6,486 nt of DNA from Thermodesulfobacteriota bacterium (GTDB taxonomy: Bacteria > Desulfobacterota > BSN033 > UBA1163). Below the pieces are notes generated by a model that was not told the origin of the DNA, made no database searches, and saw only the letters and a list, made by a program, of their open reading frames with translations. Shown here in pieces: positions 1-6,436 of this stretch; position 1 is the stretch's first letter, and each line of letters starts with the position of its first letter. The stretch covers positions 2,147-8,632 of the forward strand of contig JASEIE010000167.1 of assembly GCA_030024065.1 (NCBI GenBank), in the 5' to 3' direction. The position numbers and the translations under genes were made by a program.

Positions 1-1
1 G

Positions 2-358
2 ATGGAAAAGAGTTACGGAAAGATCATCAATCTCTCTTCGGTTTGGGGAAAGAGGGGAGCTGTTTCAGAGATCAGTTACAGTACGGCCAAGGCGGGGATC
101 ATCGGTTTGACGAAGAGTGTCGCCAGAGAACTGGGTAAATATCAGATTAATGTGAATGTGGTTTTGCCGGGTTTTATCTTGACCCCTACTGTGTCTAAGA
201 TGGCCGAAAAATATCGAAATATCATCATTGAAAATACTCCATTAAAGCGGGCTGGCCAACCCGAGGAGGTGGCCAATGTGGTTGCCTTCTTAGCCTCTGA
301 TGAAGCCAGTTTTATGACCGGTGCCGAAGTGGAAGTTTCCGGCGGATGGAATATGTAA
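2..358 (+). CDS. SDR-family oxidoreductase, C-terminal part (5' end outside window)
   Basis: This is the C-terminal 118 residues of a classical short-chain dehydrogenase/reductase, an NAD(P)H-dependent oxidoreductase resembling FabG and related 3-oxoacyl or alcohol dehydrogenases. The catalytic motif YSTAK is visible (Tyr26 and Lys30 of the visible part), with the catalytic Ser13 thirteen residues before the Tyr, the usual spacing. A typical segment N-V-V-L-P-G-F follows, then the usual family ending G-A-E-V-E-V-S-G-G. The Rossmann glycine motif that binds the cofactor is missing because the gene begins before base 1. The ATG at base 2 is an internal Met, not the start; a whole family member has about 250 residues. 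The stop codon is followed at once by a hairpin and then a separate promoter, so this gene probably belongs to an upstream transcription unit. The family call is secure; the substrate cannot be told. Confidence 0.93.
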   Translation: MEKSYGKIINLSSVWGKRGAVSEISYSTAKAGIIGLTKSVARELGKYQINVNVVLPGFILTPTVSKMAEKYRNIIIENTPLKRAGQPEEVANVVAFLASDEASFMTGAEVEVSGGWNM

Positions 359-399
359 GGCAGGGCTTAAGTCCTGCCCAAAGTTTAAGTATAAACTTT
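359..399 (+). terminator. Tandem hairpins after the SDR gene, possible weak terminator
   Basis: Two hairpins stand back to back directly after the stop codon. The first pairs 359-366 with 371-378 (eight pairs including one G-U) around a TTAA loop. The second pairs AAAGTTTA (380-387) with TAAACTTT (392-399) around AGTA. Neither has a real run of T after it, so a classical intrinsic terminator is not shown. They could instead stabilise the 3' end of the message or mark its end in another way. Confidence 0.4.
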
Positions 400-501
400 C
401 ACAATTTACGAAAATGCCGTAGGACCCCCTTCCTGTGAACGGGGAGCTTCACTCTAATGGCAATTCCTTCCTCTACATTCCACATTCGGGTCCTTTTGAT
501 G

Positions 502-517
502 GTTCACTATTGTGAAC
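502..517. promoter_or_regulatory. Upstream operator, palindrome copy 1
   Basis: GTTCACTATTGTGAAC is a perfect 6+6 inverted repeat around four bases. It lies 28 bases upstream of the -35 box at 546. The same palindrome recurs at 611-626 with one base changed. Two near-identical dyads bracketing a promoter are the signature of a dimeric transcription factor's operators. Length and symmetry would suit several one-component families such as IclR, GntR or TetR; I cannot assign one, and no regulator gene is in the window. Confidence 0.75.
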
Positions 518-545
518 TATTCAAATGGCAGGATAAAAATATCGC

Positions 546-574
546 TTGACAAAGAAATAAATGTAGTTTAATAA
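546..574 (+). promoter_or_regulatory. Sigma70-like promoter of the zinc-ribbon/AOR operon
   Basis: A consensus -35 box TTGACA (546-551) is followed after 17 bases by TAATAA (569-574), a fair -10 box, in a very AT-rich stretch. Transcription would begin near 581, giving a leader of about 125 bases before the start codon at 706. The two palindromes lie at about -80 to -65 and about +28 to +47 relative to that start, which suits repression by the downstream site, with or without looping to the upstream site. The boxes are read by eye; the start site is predicted. Confidence 0.6.
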
Positions 575-608
575 TCTGAATGAGTTGAGGTTTTGGAAGG
601 GGTTTAAG

Positions 609-628
609 AAGTTCACTATCGTGAACTT
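609..628. promoter_or_regulatory. Downstream operator, palindrome copy 2
   Basis: The core GTTCACTATCGTGAAC (611-626) matches the upstream palindrome at 15 of 16 bases. Here the dyad extends to eight bases per arm (AAGTTCAC and GTGAACTT). It sits in the transcribed leader just after the predicted start site, a typical place for a repressor. The centres of the two palindromes are about 109 bases apart. Confidence 0.75.
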
Positions 629-705
629 GAGACATGAGGGGAAGGAACCTTACTCCATCCTCCACCATCAACTTTCCACATTCTACTTTGAGAAAGGAGG
701 TTGTT

Positions 706-987
706 ATGGGAAACGAGAAAGATGGACTTTCAACCGCTGAGAGTCTGCGTAAGACCCGTACCTATGGCCAGGTTAGGTGCCATAATCCCAGTTGCATGGG
801 AAGGCTTCAGCCGGAACCCCGGGCGACCCATGTGAAATGTCCTGTTTGTGGGATGGAGTACCGCCTGGCTTGGGTCAAAGATGGTTTTCCCCGCATCAGG
901 GGGCCGGTATGGGATGTAAACAAAAGAATAGCGGAAGAGGCGCTCGAAAGAAAAATGAAGGAGGAAAAGAAAGATGGCCCTAAATAG
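706..987 (+). CDS. Small zinc-ribbon protein encoded ahead of the AOR subunit
   Basis: This is a soluble 93-residue protein with no signal peptide or membrane segment. Four cysteines form a zinc-ribbon pattern: Cys25-x4-Cys30 (with His26), then Cys45-x2-Cys48 in a CPVCG knuckle. The last 20 or so residues are strongly charged, Lys/Glu-rich and probably helical. The start at 706 is chosen because AGAAAGGAGG ends five bases before it; an in-frame ATG at 634 has no ribosome site, and the extra 24 residues would be encoded right behind the operator. The gene is first in the operon and overlaps the AOR gene by 14 bases, and GGAGG inside its end serves that next gene, so the two are probably translationally coupled. 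It might aid cofactor insertion or assembly, act as a rubredoxin-like or structural subunit, or regulate. I do not recognise a named family, and these roles are guesses. Confidence 0.82.
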   Translation: MGNEKDGLSTAESLRKTRTYGQVRCHNPSCMGRLQPEPRATHVKCPVCGMEYRLAWVKDGFPRIRGPVWDVNKRIAEEALERKMKEEKKDGPK

Positions 988-2914
988 GAAGATAGCGTAT
1001 ATAGATCTCTCTACAGGCAAAATAGAAATCAAGCCTATTCCGCTCGATGTGCGGAGAAAATTCCTGGGAGGCCGGGGACTGGATGCCTATTTGCTTTATA
1101 ATCACACGAAGAAAGGATGCGACCCCTTTGGTCCTGACAATACGCTCATGGTCAGCGGCGGAATTTTAACCGCCACCCTGGCTTCCGCAACCGCCAGAAC
1201 CCATGTGATGGCTAAATCCCCGTTGCAGGGAATGCTGGGGAGCTGTAACATGGGAGGTTTCTTTGCTCCCGAGTTAGCATGGGCGGGCTTTCATCATCTC
1301 GTCATCAAGGGGAAGGCAGAAAAGCCAGTCTACCTGTGGATTCACAACGGCAAAATCGAGACCCGTGATGCTCGCCACCTCTGGGGTAAAACCACGACCG
1401 ACACTCAATGGGCGATCCAGGAAGAGCTGGGAGATGAGGATATCAAGAGTCTGGTTATAGGTCAGGCGGGTGAAAATCTGGTAAGGTATGCCAATGTCAT
1501 GACTGGAATTAAAAATTCCGGTGGAAGAACCGGAATGGGAGCGGTGATGGGCTCAAAAAACCTGAAGGCTGTTGCCGCCCGCGGCACCATGGATATAAAA
1601 ATCGCTCATCCGAAAGAAGCCCTCGAGTATAATAAGCGGTTTATTGAACAAATCACGAGCGCGAAGGTTAACCAGACCCAGGGAACTTTTGGCACCCCCT
1701 TTATCTGGGGAGCCACTAACTCCTGGGGAGGGATCCGATGCAGAAATTTCCAGTATAACCAGCAGCTCTATTGTGATGATATTGAGCCGGAATCGATTGA
1801 TGAAGTCTGTACAGAGACGATGGGGCCCCACCATATGGCCGGTTGCTTCGGTTGCCAGGTCCATTGCCGGGCCCAGTATAAAATTCCTACCGGGCCCTAT
1901 GCAGGAGCCTATGATGAGGGTCCTGAGTATACTTCCCAGGGCGCTTTTTGCGGAGAACCAGATTGCAATAAACTGGAAACCCTGTTAGTGGGGAATCACT
2001 TGGTTGACCAGTGGGGAGTAGACAACCTTGAAATCGGAAGCATTATCTCCTGGGCAATGGAGCTCTATGAATTGGGGATCCTCACCAGCAAGGAGACCGA
2101 TGGCTTGGATTTGCGGTTTGGCAATGATGAGGCGCTCCTGGAGATGGTAAGACGTATTGCCTTTAGAGAGGGCTGGCTGGGTAACACCTTGGCCGAGGGA
2201 GGAATCATCGCTTCCGAAATCATCGGAAAAAATTCTTTTGACTACCTGATTCAGGTAAAAGGGGTGAGCAACCTTCACTCTGATGAGCGAGCAACCCCCG
2301 GCCTTGCTCTTAATATTGCCACTGCTTCCCGTGGCTCAGACCATTTAAGAAGCCGGCCGGCGATTGACCTGTACCATTTACCTCAGGAAGTGATGAGAAA
2401 AATCTACAGTAGCCCGGTGCCTTACGATGGGCCATTGAGTTCAGAACATACGGAATACATTGGCAAGCCGTGGCAGGTCTTCTGGCATGAGAACTGTTAT
2501 ATGGCAGTCGATTGCCTTGGCATCTGCAAGTATCACACCACCTTCCTGGGCGCGACGCTTCCCAATTTCGAGGATTGGCCCAAGGTGCTTTACTACAATA
2601 CCGGGATGGAGTTTACTCCCCTGGAAATCTGGGACATTGCTGAGCGATGTAACATGATGGAGCGGCTCTTTAACCTCCGCGAAGGGTTGCAGAGAGAAGA
2701 CCTCAAAAAGGGCGATATGCTCAATCATCGTTACTTTGATGAGCCCACCCGAAGGGGTGCGCCCGATGTCGTCGGCAGGGTGATCGATCGGGGAAAATTC
2801 AATAAGATGATTGATGAATTCTATAAACACAAAGGCCTTGACCAGAAGGGCGTTCCGGAGCCGGAAACGCTCAAGCGGCTTGGCCTGGACAAAGAACCAT
2901 CCCACCTGCTGTGA
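974..2914 (+). CDS. Aldehyde:ferredoxin oxidoreductase family protein, tungsten/molybdenum-bispterin catalytic subunit
   Basis: This is a full-length 646-residue member of the AOR family: cytoplasmic enzymes with a tungsten (or molybdenum) bis-pyranopterin and one [4Fe-4S] cluster. They interconvert aldehydes and acids; the BamB branch dearomatises benzoyl-CoA. The N-terminal domain has the typical opening (I-D-L-S-T-G at 10-15, L-G-G-R-G-L at 31-36) and G-S-K-N-L-K-A at 193-199. The cluster ligands are Cys291-x2-Cys294-x3-Cys298 and Cys518 in D-C-L-G-I-C. The acidic segment D-E-G-P-E-Y (314-319) and the S-D-H of 455-457 lie where the family has its active-site Glu and His, an alignment made by eye. 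GGAGG at 960-964, nine bases ahead, supports the ATG at 974, which overlaps the zinc-ribbon gene. The electron partner is likely the four-cluster protein downstream. Length and partner fit both AorB-like and BamB-like enzymes; the substrate is open. Confidence 0.95.
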   Translation: MALNRKIAYIDLSTGKIEIKPIPLDVRRKFLGGRGLDAYLLYNHTKKGCDPFGPDNTLMVSGGILTATLASATARTHVMAKSPLQGMLGSCNMGGFFAPELAWAGFHHLVIKGKAEKPVYLWIHNGKIETRDARHLWGKTTTDTQWAIQEELGDEDIKSLVIGQAGENLVRYANVMTGIKNSGGRTGMGAVMGSKNLKAVAARGTMDIKIAHPKEALEYNKRFIEQITSAKVNQTQGTFGTPFIWGATNSWGGIRCRNFQYNQQLYCDDIEPESIDEVCTETMGPHHMAGCFGCQVHCRAQYKIPTGPYAGAYDEGPEYTSQGAFCGEPDCNKLETLLVGNHLVDQWGVDNLEIGSIISWAMELYELGILTSKETDGLDLRFGNDEALLEMVRRIAFREGWLGNTLAEGGIIASEIIGKNSFDYLIQVKGVSNLHSDERATPGLALNIATASRGSDHLRSRPAIDLYHLPQEVMRKIYSSPVPYDGPLSSEHTEYIGKPWQVFWHENCYMAVDCLGICKYHTTFLGATLPNFEDWPKVLYYNTGMEFTPLEIWDIAERCNMMERLFNLREGLQREDLKKGDMLNHRYFDEPTRRGAPDVVGRVIDRGKFNKMIDEFYKHKGLDQKGVPEPETLKRLGLDKEPSHLL

Positions 2915-2922
2915 TGGAAAAC

Positions 2923-2985
2923 GCATAGCGCAGAGGGCCCGCCTGCCAGAGAACCTGTTCGGCGGGCAGGCATAGCGCATAGCGT
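2923..2985. repeat. GC-rich hairpin flanked by GCATAGCG direct repeats
   Basis: Three copies of GCATAGCG (2923-2930, 2970-2977, 2977-2984) flank an inverted repeat. Two alternative seven-base stems are possible: GCCCGCC (2937-2943) with GGCGGGC (2961-2967), or GCCTGCC (2941-2947) with GGCAGGC (2965-2971). It begins eight bases after the AOR stop, within the presumed operon, so it would be transcribed. It looks like a dispersed intergenic repeat; it could also lower readthrough to the ferredoxin gene. Confidence 0.65.
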
Positions 2986-3011
2986 AACGACAGAAAACAG
3001 AAGATATTGAA

Positions 3012-3079
3012 ACGAATGATAGCGAATGACACGAATGGAACCCACATTCGCCCAATTCGTTTCCATTCGAGGCATTCGT
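3012..3079. repeat. CGAATG/CATTCG imperfect inverted repeat
   Basis: CGAATG appears three times on the left (3013, 3023, 3032). CATTCG appears three times to the right of them (3045, 3064, 3073), with AATTCG at 3054. The arms 3022-3040 and 3061-3079 pair at 16 of 19 positions around a 20-base loop. Copies nine to eleven bases apart within each arm suggest growth from a short unit. It ends 22 bases before the ferredoxin start, ahead of the ribosome site, so the hairpin would stand in the leader of that gene. Confidence 0.7.
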
Positions 3080-3101
3080 GGTAACGAAAGGAGAAAAGTT
3101 A

Positions 3102-3611
3102 ATGGAACCCATGGGTAAAGTACTCGCAATCAATCATGAAAAGTGCACCGGGTGCAGGCTTTGTGAGCTTGTATGCTCGGTTTTCCATGATGGCGTATCC
3201 AATGCTGCTCGAAGCCGGATAAAAGTTATGAAATGGGAGACAGAAGGGCTTTATATTCCCATGTCCTGCCAGCAGTGTCAGGACGCTCCCTGTATGATCA
3301 TCTGCCCTGTGAAGGCCATTTCCCGGGATGAGAAACTGAGCCGGGTGATGGTGAATCAAACGAAATGCATTGGCTGCCGTTCCTGCGTGGCGGTATGCCC
3401 CTTCGGCGCTATGAATTTTAACGTCATTGACCGAAAGAATTTCAAATGCGATCTCTGTGACGGGGATCCCCAGTGCGTTCGCTTCTGCGAGGTCAAAGCC
3501 GTGGAATATGTGGATGCTGACCGGGTGAGTATCTCCAAAAAGAAAGCTGCTGCCGAGAAAATCTCTGCCGCACGAAAAGAGGCTGCAGCATTGGAGTCAG
3601 AATTACGCTAA
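3102..3611 (+). CDS. Four-cluster [4Fe-4S] ferredoxin-like electron-transfer subunit (HycB/AorA-like)
   Basis: This 169-residue soluble protein has sixteen cysteines in four groups, enough for four [4Fe-4S] clusters: Cys15/18/21/25, Cys56/59/64/68, Cys89/92/95/99 (followed by Pro) and Cys116/119/125/129. The order of C-x2-C-x2-C-x3-C groups alternating with wider C-x2-C-x4/5-C-x3-C groups is that of HycB/DmsB-type electron-transfer subunits. Such subunits accompany AOR-family enzymes (AorA of Aromatoleum, YdhY beside YdhV, BamC beside BamB). It likely carries electrons between the upstream AOR subunit and ferredoxin or another acceptor. The last 25 residues form an Ala/Lys/Glu-rich helix beyond the last cluster, perhaps for docking. 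ATG 3102 is chosen because AGGAG (3089-3093) lies eight bases before it; a GTG at 3078 in frame lies upstream of that ribosome site. The 187-base gap from the AOR gene is repeat-filled. Confidence 0.93.
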   Translation: MEPMGKVLAINHEKCTGCRLCELVCSVFHDGVSNAARSRIKVMKWETEGLYIPMSCQQCQDAPCMIICPVKAISRDEKLSRVMVNQTKCIGCRSCVAVCPFGAMNFNVIDRKNFKCDLCDGDPQCVRFCEVKAVEYVDADRVSISKKKAAAEKISAARKEAAALESELR

Positions 3612-3613
3612 AT

Positions 3614-3720
3614 CCCCCCTTTTCAAAAAGGGAATGTCTTTCACCTCCCTTTGGTCTCTGACCCGGAGGGCAAAGCCTGCCTGCCGGTAGGCAGGGGAGG
3701 CAGGGAAGGATTTTAAGGGG
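3614..3720. repeat. C/G-rich palindromic intergenic repeats
   Basis: Directly after the ferredoxin stop, CCCTTTT (3617-3623) pairs with AAAAGGG (3626-3632), leaving only a two-base loop unless inner pairs open. Further on, CCTGCCT (3676-3682) pairs with AGGCAGG (3689-3695). AAATCC at 3610-3615 is mirrored by GGATTT at 3708-3713, so the stretch may be one degenerate repeat unit. There is no T-run after the stems and no open reading frame of note. Confidence 0.5.
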
Positions 3721-3737
3721 GCAACTTTTATCAGTAA

Positions 3738-3903
3738 ACCCCGTTAGAAATTCCAGCGGGCCTTCGCCGCGCCGAAGTGGCTCCGGCCACGCAGGCGGGG
3801 CATTAAACCCCGCCGGAATTAATCTGAATGGTAGCACTTTTATAAAGTGCTCCATAAAATATAACCCCGCTGCAGAGCAGCGGGGCATTATTTCTAACGG
3901 GGT
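3738..3903. mobile_element. MITE-like element, copy 1 (about 166 bp)
   Basis: The ends are perfect 14-base inverted repeats: ACCCCGTTAGAAAT (3738-3751) and ATTTCTAACGGGGT (3890-3903). The interior is almost wholly palindromic. AATTCCAGCGGG (3749-3760) pairs with 3809-3820 at 11 of 12 positions. Smaller stems are 3762-3766/3773-3777, 3777-3781/3786-3790, 3794-3800/3808-3814, 3833-3840/3844-3851 and a perfect nine-base stem 3865-3873/3877-3885 with a three-base loop. It has no reading frame, so it would move only with a transposase supplied elsewhere. The right end recurs in inverted orientation at 6432-6486, showing that it is dispersed. No clear target duplication can be set from the flanks. 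A structured non-mobile repeat or RNA is the alternative. Confidence 0.72.
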
Positions 3904-3915
3904 AAAAATAGCAGA

Positions 3916-3942
3916 GGGGCTGGGCATACCAGCCCCTTTTTT
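3916..3942 (+). terminator. Strong intrinsic terminator of the AOR/ferredoxin operon
   Basis: GGGGCTGG (3916-3923) pairs perfectly with CCAGCCCC (3929-3936) around a five-base loop, followed at once by six T. This is a textbook rho-independent terminator for transcripts running rightward. It lies 305 bases after the ferredoxin stop, with the MITE-like element between them, so transcripts would include that element. Confidence 0.88.
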
Positions 3943-3989
3943 ATGCCCTCCATCGGACTGCAGGATATTGTGATCAAGGTAGCTGACAG

Positions 3990-4014
3990 AAAAATCGGCT
4001 CACCCTTAAGGGCG
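3990..4014 (-). terminator. Possible weak terminator of the hydratase gene
   Basis: On the minus strand, CGCCC-TTAA-GGGTG (4014-4001) can form a five-pair stem with one G-U, and five T follow after a six-base gap (3994-3990). It sits about 60 bases past the hydratase stop. The short stem and the gap make it doubtful. The rest of 3943-4074 shows no gene or other clear signal. Confidence 0.22.
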
Positions 4015-4074
4015 GAAATTGGTTAGAATCAGAATCACATAGAATTCCAGTGAGATAAAGTGCAGATGTGAGTG

Positions 4075-6417
4075 TCAATTAGCATAATAATTGGTTAAAC
4101 ACCCGGCAAGGATGATGTCCCGGTCATCCTTTGATAAGTTTTCCAATTTTAGCAAAAGCGGAGTTTGTCCTTGGGGTTTAATGACCTGCGACTGAATCTG
4201 CGTTTTCCCTTTTTCCACGGCCTCTCGAATTCCCGGAATATAGATGTAATCATCAGGCTCCAATATCCCTCGTGCCTTCGATTCAATCGTAAAAGGCAAC
4301 ATTCCCCAATTGATCAAATTGCTTCTATAACGTTTGGTGGCATATTCGATGGCAATATTTGCCTGTCCTCCCAAAACCTTCTGACAAGAAGCCGCCTGTT
4401 CTCGGGCAGAACCGTCGCCAGGTTTAAGAGCAAATATGACACTACCCACCCCGGTCTGTTTCCATAATTCGCGTATCTCTTCTGTATTCTGTTGCTTTTC
4501 TTTAAAAACCTGCGAGAAGACTCTGACCAATTCATCGTCTAATTTACCTGACCTTAACAGCTGCTGCCTTTTCAATTCAATCTCTTGAATAGCTTTGGCC
4601 CTTCCAACGTAAGCAGGATCTTTCTTGGATAAGGTATACTCTGCCAGCTTCATTGGATTGGATCGGTAAGATGAGGTCTCGCCAGACGGAATCAATTCAT
4701 CTGTAGTGGTCACAGGATCATGGATGACAGAAGCCACTCTGAGCAGTAGATTTTCTGGAAGTGGCTGCATCGGAGGCCAATCGGCAATATTAGGGCCAAA
4801 TTTTAATTCTTCATCCGGTTTTGCATCACCAAAACCCTGATATACTCGATTGTCATAAACCTGTTTATCAAAGCGATAAGCCATTGATGTCTCAGGGATA
4901 GGCACCTCAGTAGCCGGAGTCAATATCCCGCCGTTGATGGCAGTAGCAGCAATCGACCGTGCGTCCATTAAAGCTACCGATACCAATTGGCCGCCGGCAG
5001 GATTTGATCCCTCCCGGTTCGGGAAGTTCCGTGTTGCATGCCGAAGGCTGAGCGCGTTATTGGCCGGGGTGTCTCCTGCGCCAAAGCAGGGTCCACAGAA
5101 AGCAGTTCGAATCGTGGCGCCGGCAATCATCAGTTTTTCTACGGACCTGTTCTTAACCAACTCAATAAATATGGGTTGGCTGGCCGGATACACGCTTAAG
5201 GCAAACTCCCCACTTCCGATGTTTTTACCGTCTAAAAGCTGGGCCATTGCCACAATATTCTCAAAAGTGCCTCCCGAACAACCGACGACAACACCCTGTT
5301 CTACCCTCAACCGGCCGCTAACCAGCTTGTCGGTCAGGCGAAACTCGATATTCGGGTTTTCCAGTTGCTTTTTGCCCTCCGTTTCAACTTCCCGAAGAAT
5401 CTCAAGTCCATTACGATTCAATTCGGAAATCGACCAGACATTGCTGGGATGGAATGGCAGGGCAATCATTGGCTCTATCCGGCTCAGATCCACCCTCACC
5501 ATTCCATCGTAATAACTCACCTCGCCTGGCTCAAGCCGCCGATAGGCCTCAGGGCGGCCGTGAATCCTGTAATAGTCGGCGACCTTTTCGTCAGTTCGCC
5601 ATATGGAAGATAAACAGGTCGTTTCCGTTGTCATCACATCAATGCCATTACGGAAATCAACCGTAAGATTGGATACGCCCGGCCCCACAAATTCCATGAC
5701 TTTATTCTTAACAAAGCCTTCCTTAAATAGAGCCCGAATGATGGAAAGGGCCACATCCTGCGGCCCAACTCCCGGCACCGGACTCCCTTCCAGATATATT
5801 GCCACCACCTCCGGATAGGCCACCTCATAAGTCTTCTTCAAAAGCTGCTTCACAATCTCCCCACCGCCTTCGCCGATTCCCATTGTACCGAGAGCGCCAT
5901 AGCGGGTATGACTGTCTGATCCAAGAATCATATTGCCGCAGGCCGCCATCATTTCCCGCATATACTGGTGAATCACTGCCTGATGTGCCGGCACAAAAAT
6001 ACCGCCAAATTTGCGGGCAGCCGAGAGCCCGAAAACGTGGTCATCTTCATTAATCGTCCCACCTACCGCACAAAGACTATTATGACAGTTCGTCAGGACA
6101 TAGGGCACGGGAAACTCTTTTAACCCGCTGGCACGCGCTGTTTGGACAATTCCCACATAAGTGATATCATGAGACGCCAGGGCGTCAAATTGCAGTTTCA
6201 AATAACGCCCATCTTTCGAGCGATCATGGCTGTTGAGTATTTGAGAAGAGATGGTCCGCGCCCTTGCACTCTCTTGATCAATGTTCTCTTCAGACAAAGG
6301 ACCCAGGCCAGCCCTGGACAAGCTATTGTTTAAATTGTTCAGGTCTAATTGACCCGTATCTTCCAAAACCAATTGTCCCTTTAAAAGATATACGCCTTGT
6401 TTCACCAATTTGATCAT
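4075..6417 (-). CDS. Aconitase-superfamily hydratase (substrate unknown)
   Basis: This is a full-length 780-residue aconitase-family protein, predicted to be a cytoplasmic [4Fe-4S] hydro-lyase. It carries G-S-D-S-H-T (166-171, the family's D-S-H signature), the three cluster cysteines Cys380 (V-G-C-S-G-G-T, where aconitase has S-C-T-N), Cys441 and Cys444 (C-G-P-C-F-G), and N-F-P-N-R-E (464-469). The C-terminal swivel domain follows, with G-D-G-S-A-R-E (667-673) and Y-R-S-N-L-I-N-W-G (697-705). All catalytic landmarks I can find by eye are therefore present. The motifs differ from true aconitase, isopropylmalate dehydratase and homoaconitase. The length and style recall the poorly characterised 'hydratase' group that includes E. 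coli YbhJ, but this is from memory. The start is supported by AAAGGGGGA five bases upstream. The gene converges on the AOR operon and begins 19 bases from a MITE-like repeat. Confidence 0.93.
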   Translation of the reverse strand: MIKLVKQGVYLLKGQLVLEDTGQLDLNNLNNSLSRAGLGPLSEENIDQESARARTISSQILNSHDRSKDGRYLKLQFDALASHDITYVGIVQTARASGLKEFPVPYVLTNCHNSLCAVGGTINEDDHVFGLSAARKFGGIFVPAHQAVIHQYMREMMAACGNMILGSDSHTRYGALGTMGIGEGGGEIVKQLLKKTYEVAYPEVVAIYLEGSPVPGVGPQDVALSIIRALFKEGFVKNKVMEFVGPGVSNLTVDFRNGIDVMTTETTCLSSIWRTDEKVADYYRIHGRPEAYRRLEPGEVSYYDGMVRVDLSRIEPMIALPFHPSNVWSISELNRNGLEILREVETEGKKQLENPNIEFRLTDKLVSGRLRVEQGVVVGCSGGTFENIVAMAQLLDGKNIGSGEFALSVYPASQPIFIELVKNRSVEKLMIAGATIRTAFCGPCFGAGDTPANNALSLRHATRNFPNREGSNPAGGQLVSVALMDARSIAATAINGGILTPATEVPIPETSMAYRFDKQVYDNRVYQGFGDAKPDEELKFGPNIADWPPMQPLPENLLLRVASVIHDPVTTTDELIPSGETSSYRSNPMKLAEYTLSKKDPAYVGRAKAIQEIELKRQQLLRSGKLDDELVRVFSQVFKEKQQNTEEIRELWKQTGVGSVIFALKPGDGSAREQAASCQKVLGGQANIAIEYATKRYRSNLINWGMLPFTIESKARGILEPDDYIYIPGIREAVEKGKTQIQSQVIKPQGQTPLLLKLENLSKDDRDIILAGCLTNYYAN

Positions 6418-6436
6418 CGAATCCCCCTTTCTTTTT

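Noticed and set aside
478..683. Direct repeat TTCCACATTC (478-487 and 674-683)
   Set aside because: A ten-base match with no symmetry or positional logic relative to the promoter is best taken as chance.
634..705. Longer N-terminus for the zinc-ribbon protein starting at ATG 634
   Set aside because: No ribosome site precedes 634, while AGAAAGGAGG stands five bases before ATG 706; the added residues show no protein-like pattern.
2915..3101. CRISPR-like array
   Set aside because: Repeat units are only 6-10 bases, unevenly spaced and in both orientations; there are no uniform spacers and no cas genes.
3078..3101. GTG start for the ferredoxin gene
   Set aside because: AGGAG at 3089-3093 lies inside that extension and is correctly spaced for ATG 3102; the GTG itself falls in the inverted repeat.
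2441..3133. 230-residue open frame on the minus strand
   Set aside because: It lies mostly opposite the well-supported AOR gene and runs through repeat-filled DNA; it has no recognisable motif or ribosome site.
4934..5512. 192-residue open frame on the plus strand
   Set aside because: It is fully antisense to the hydratase gene, whose conserved motifs fix the coding strand.
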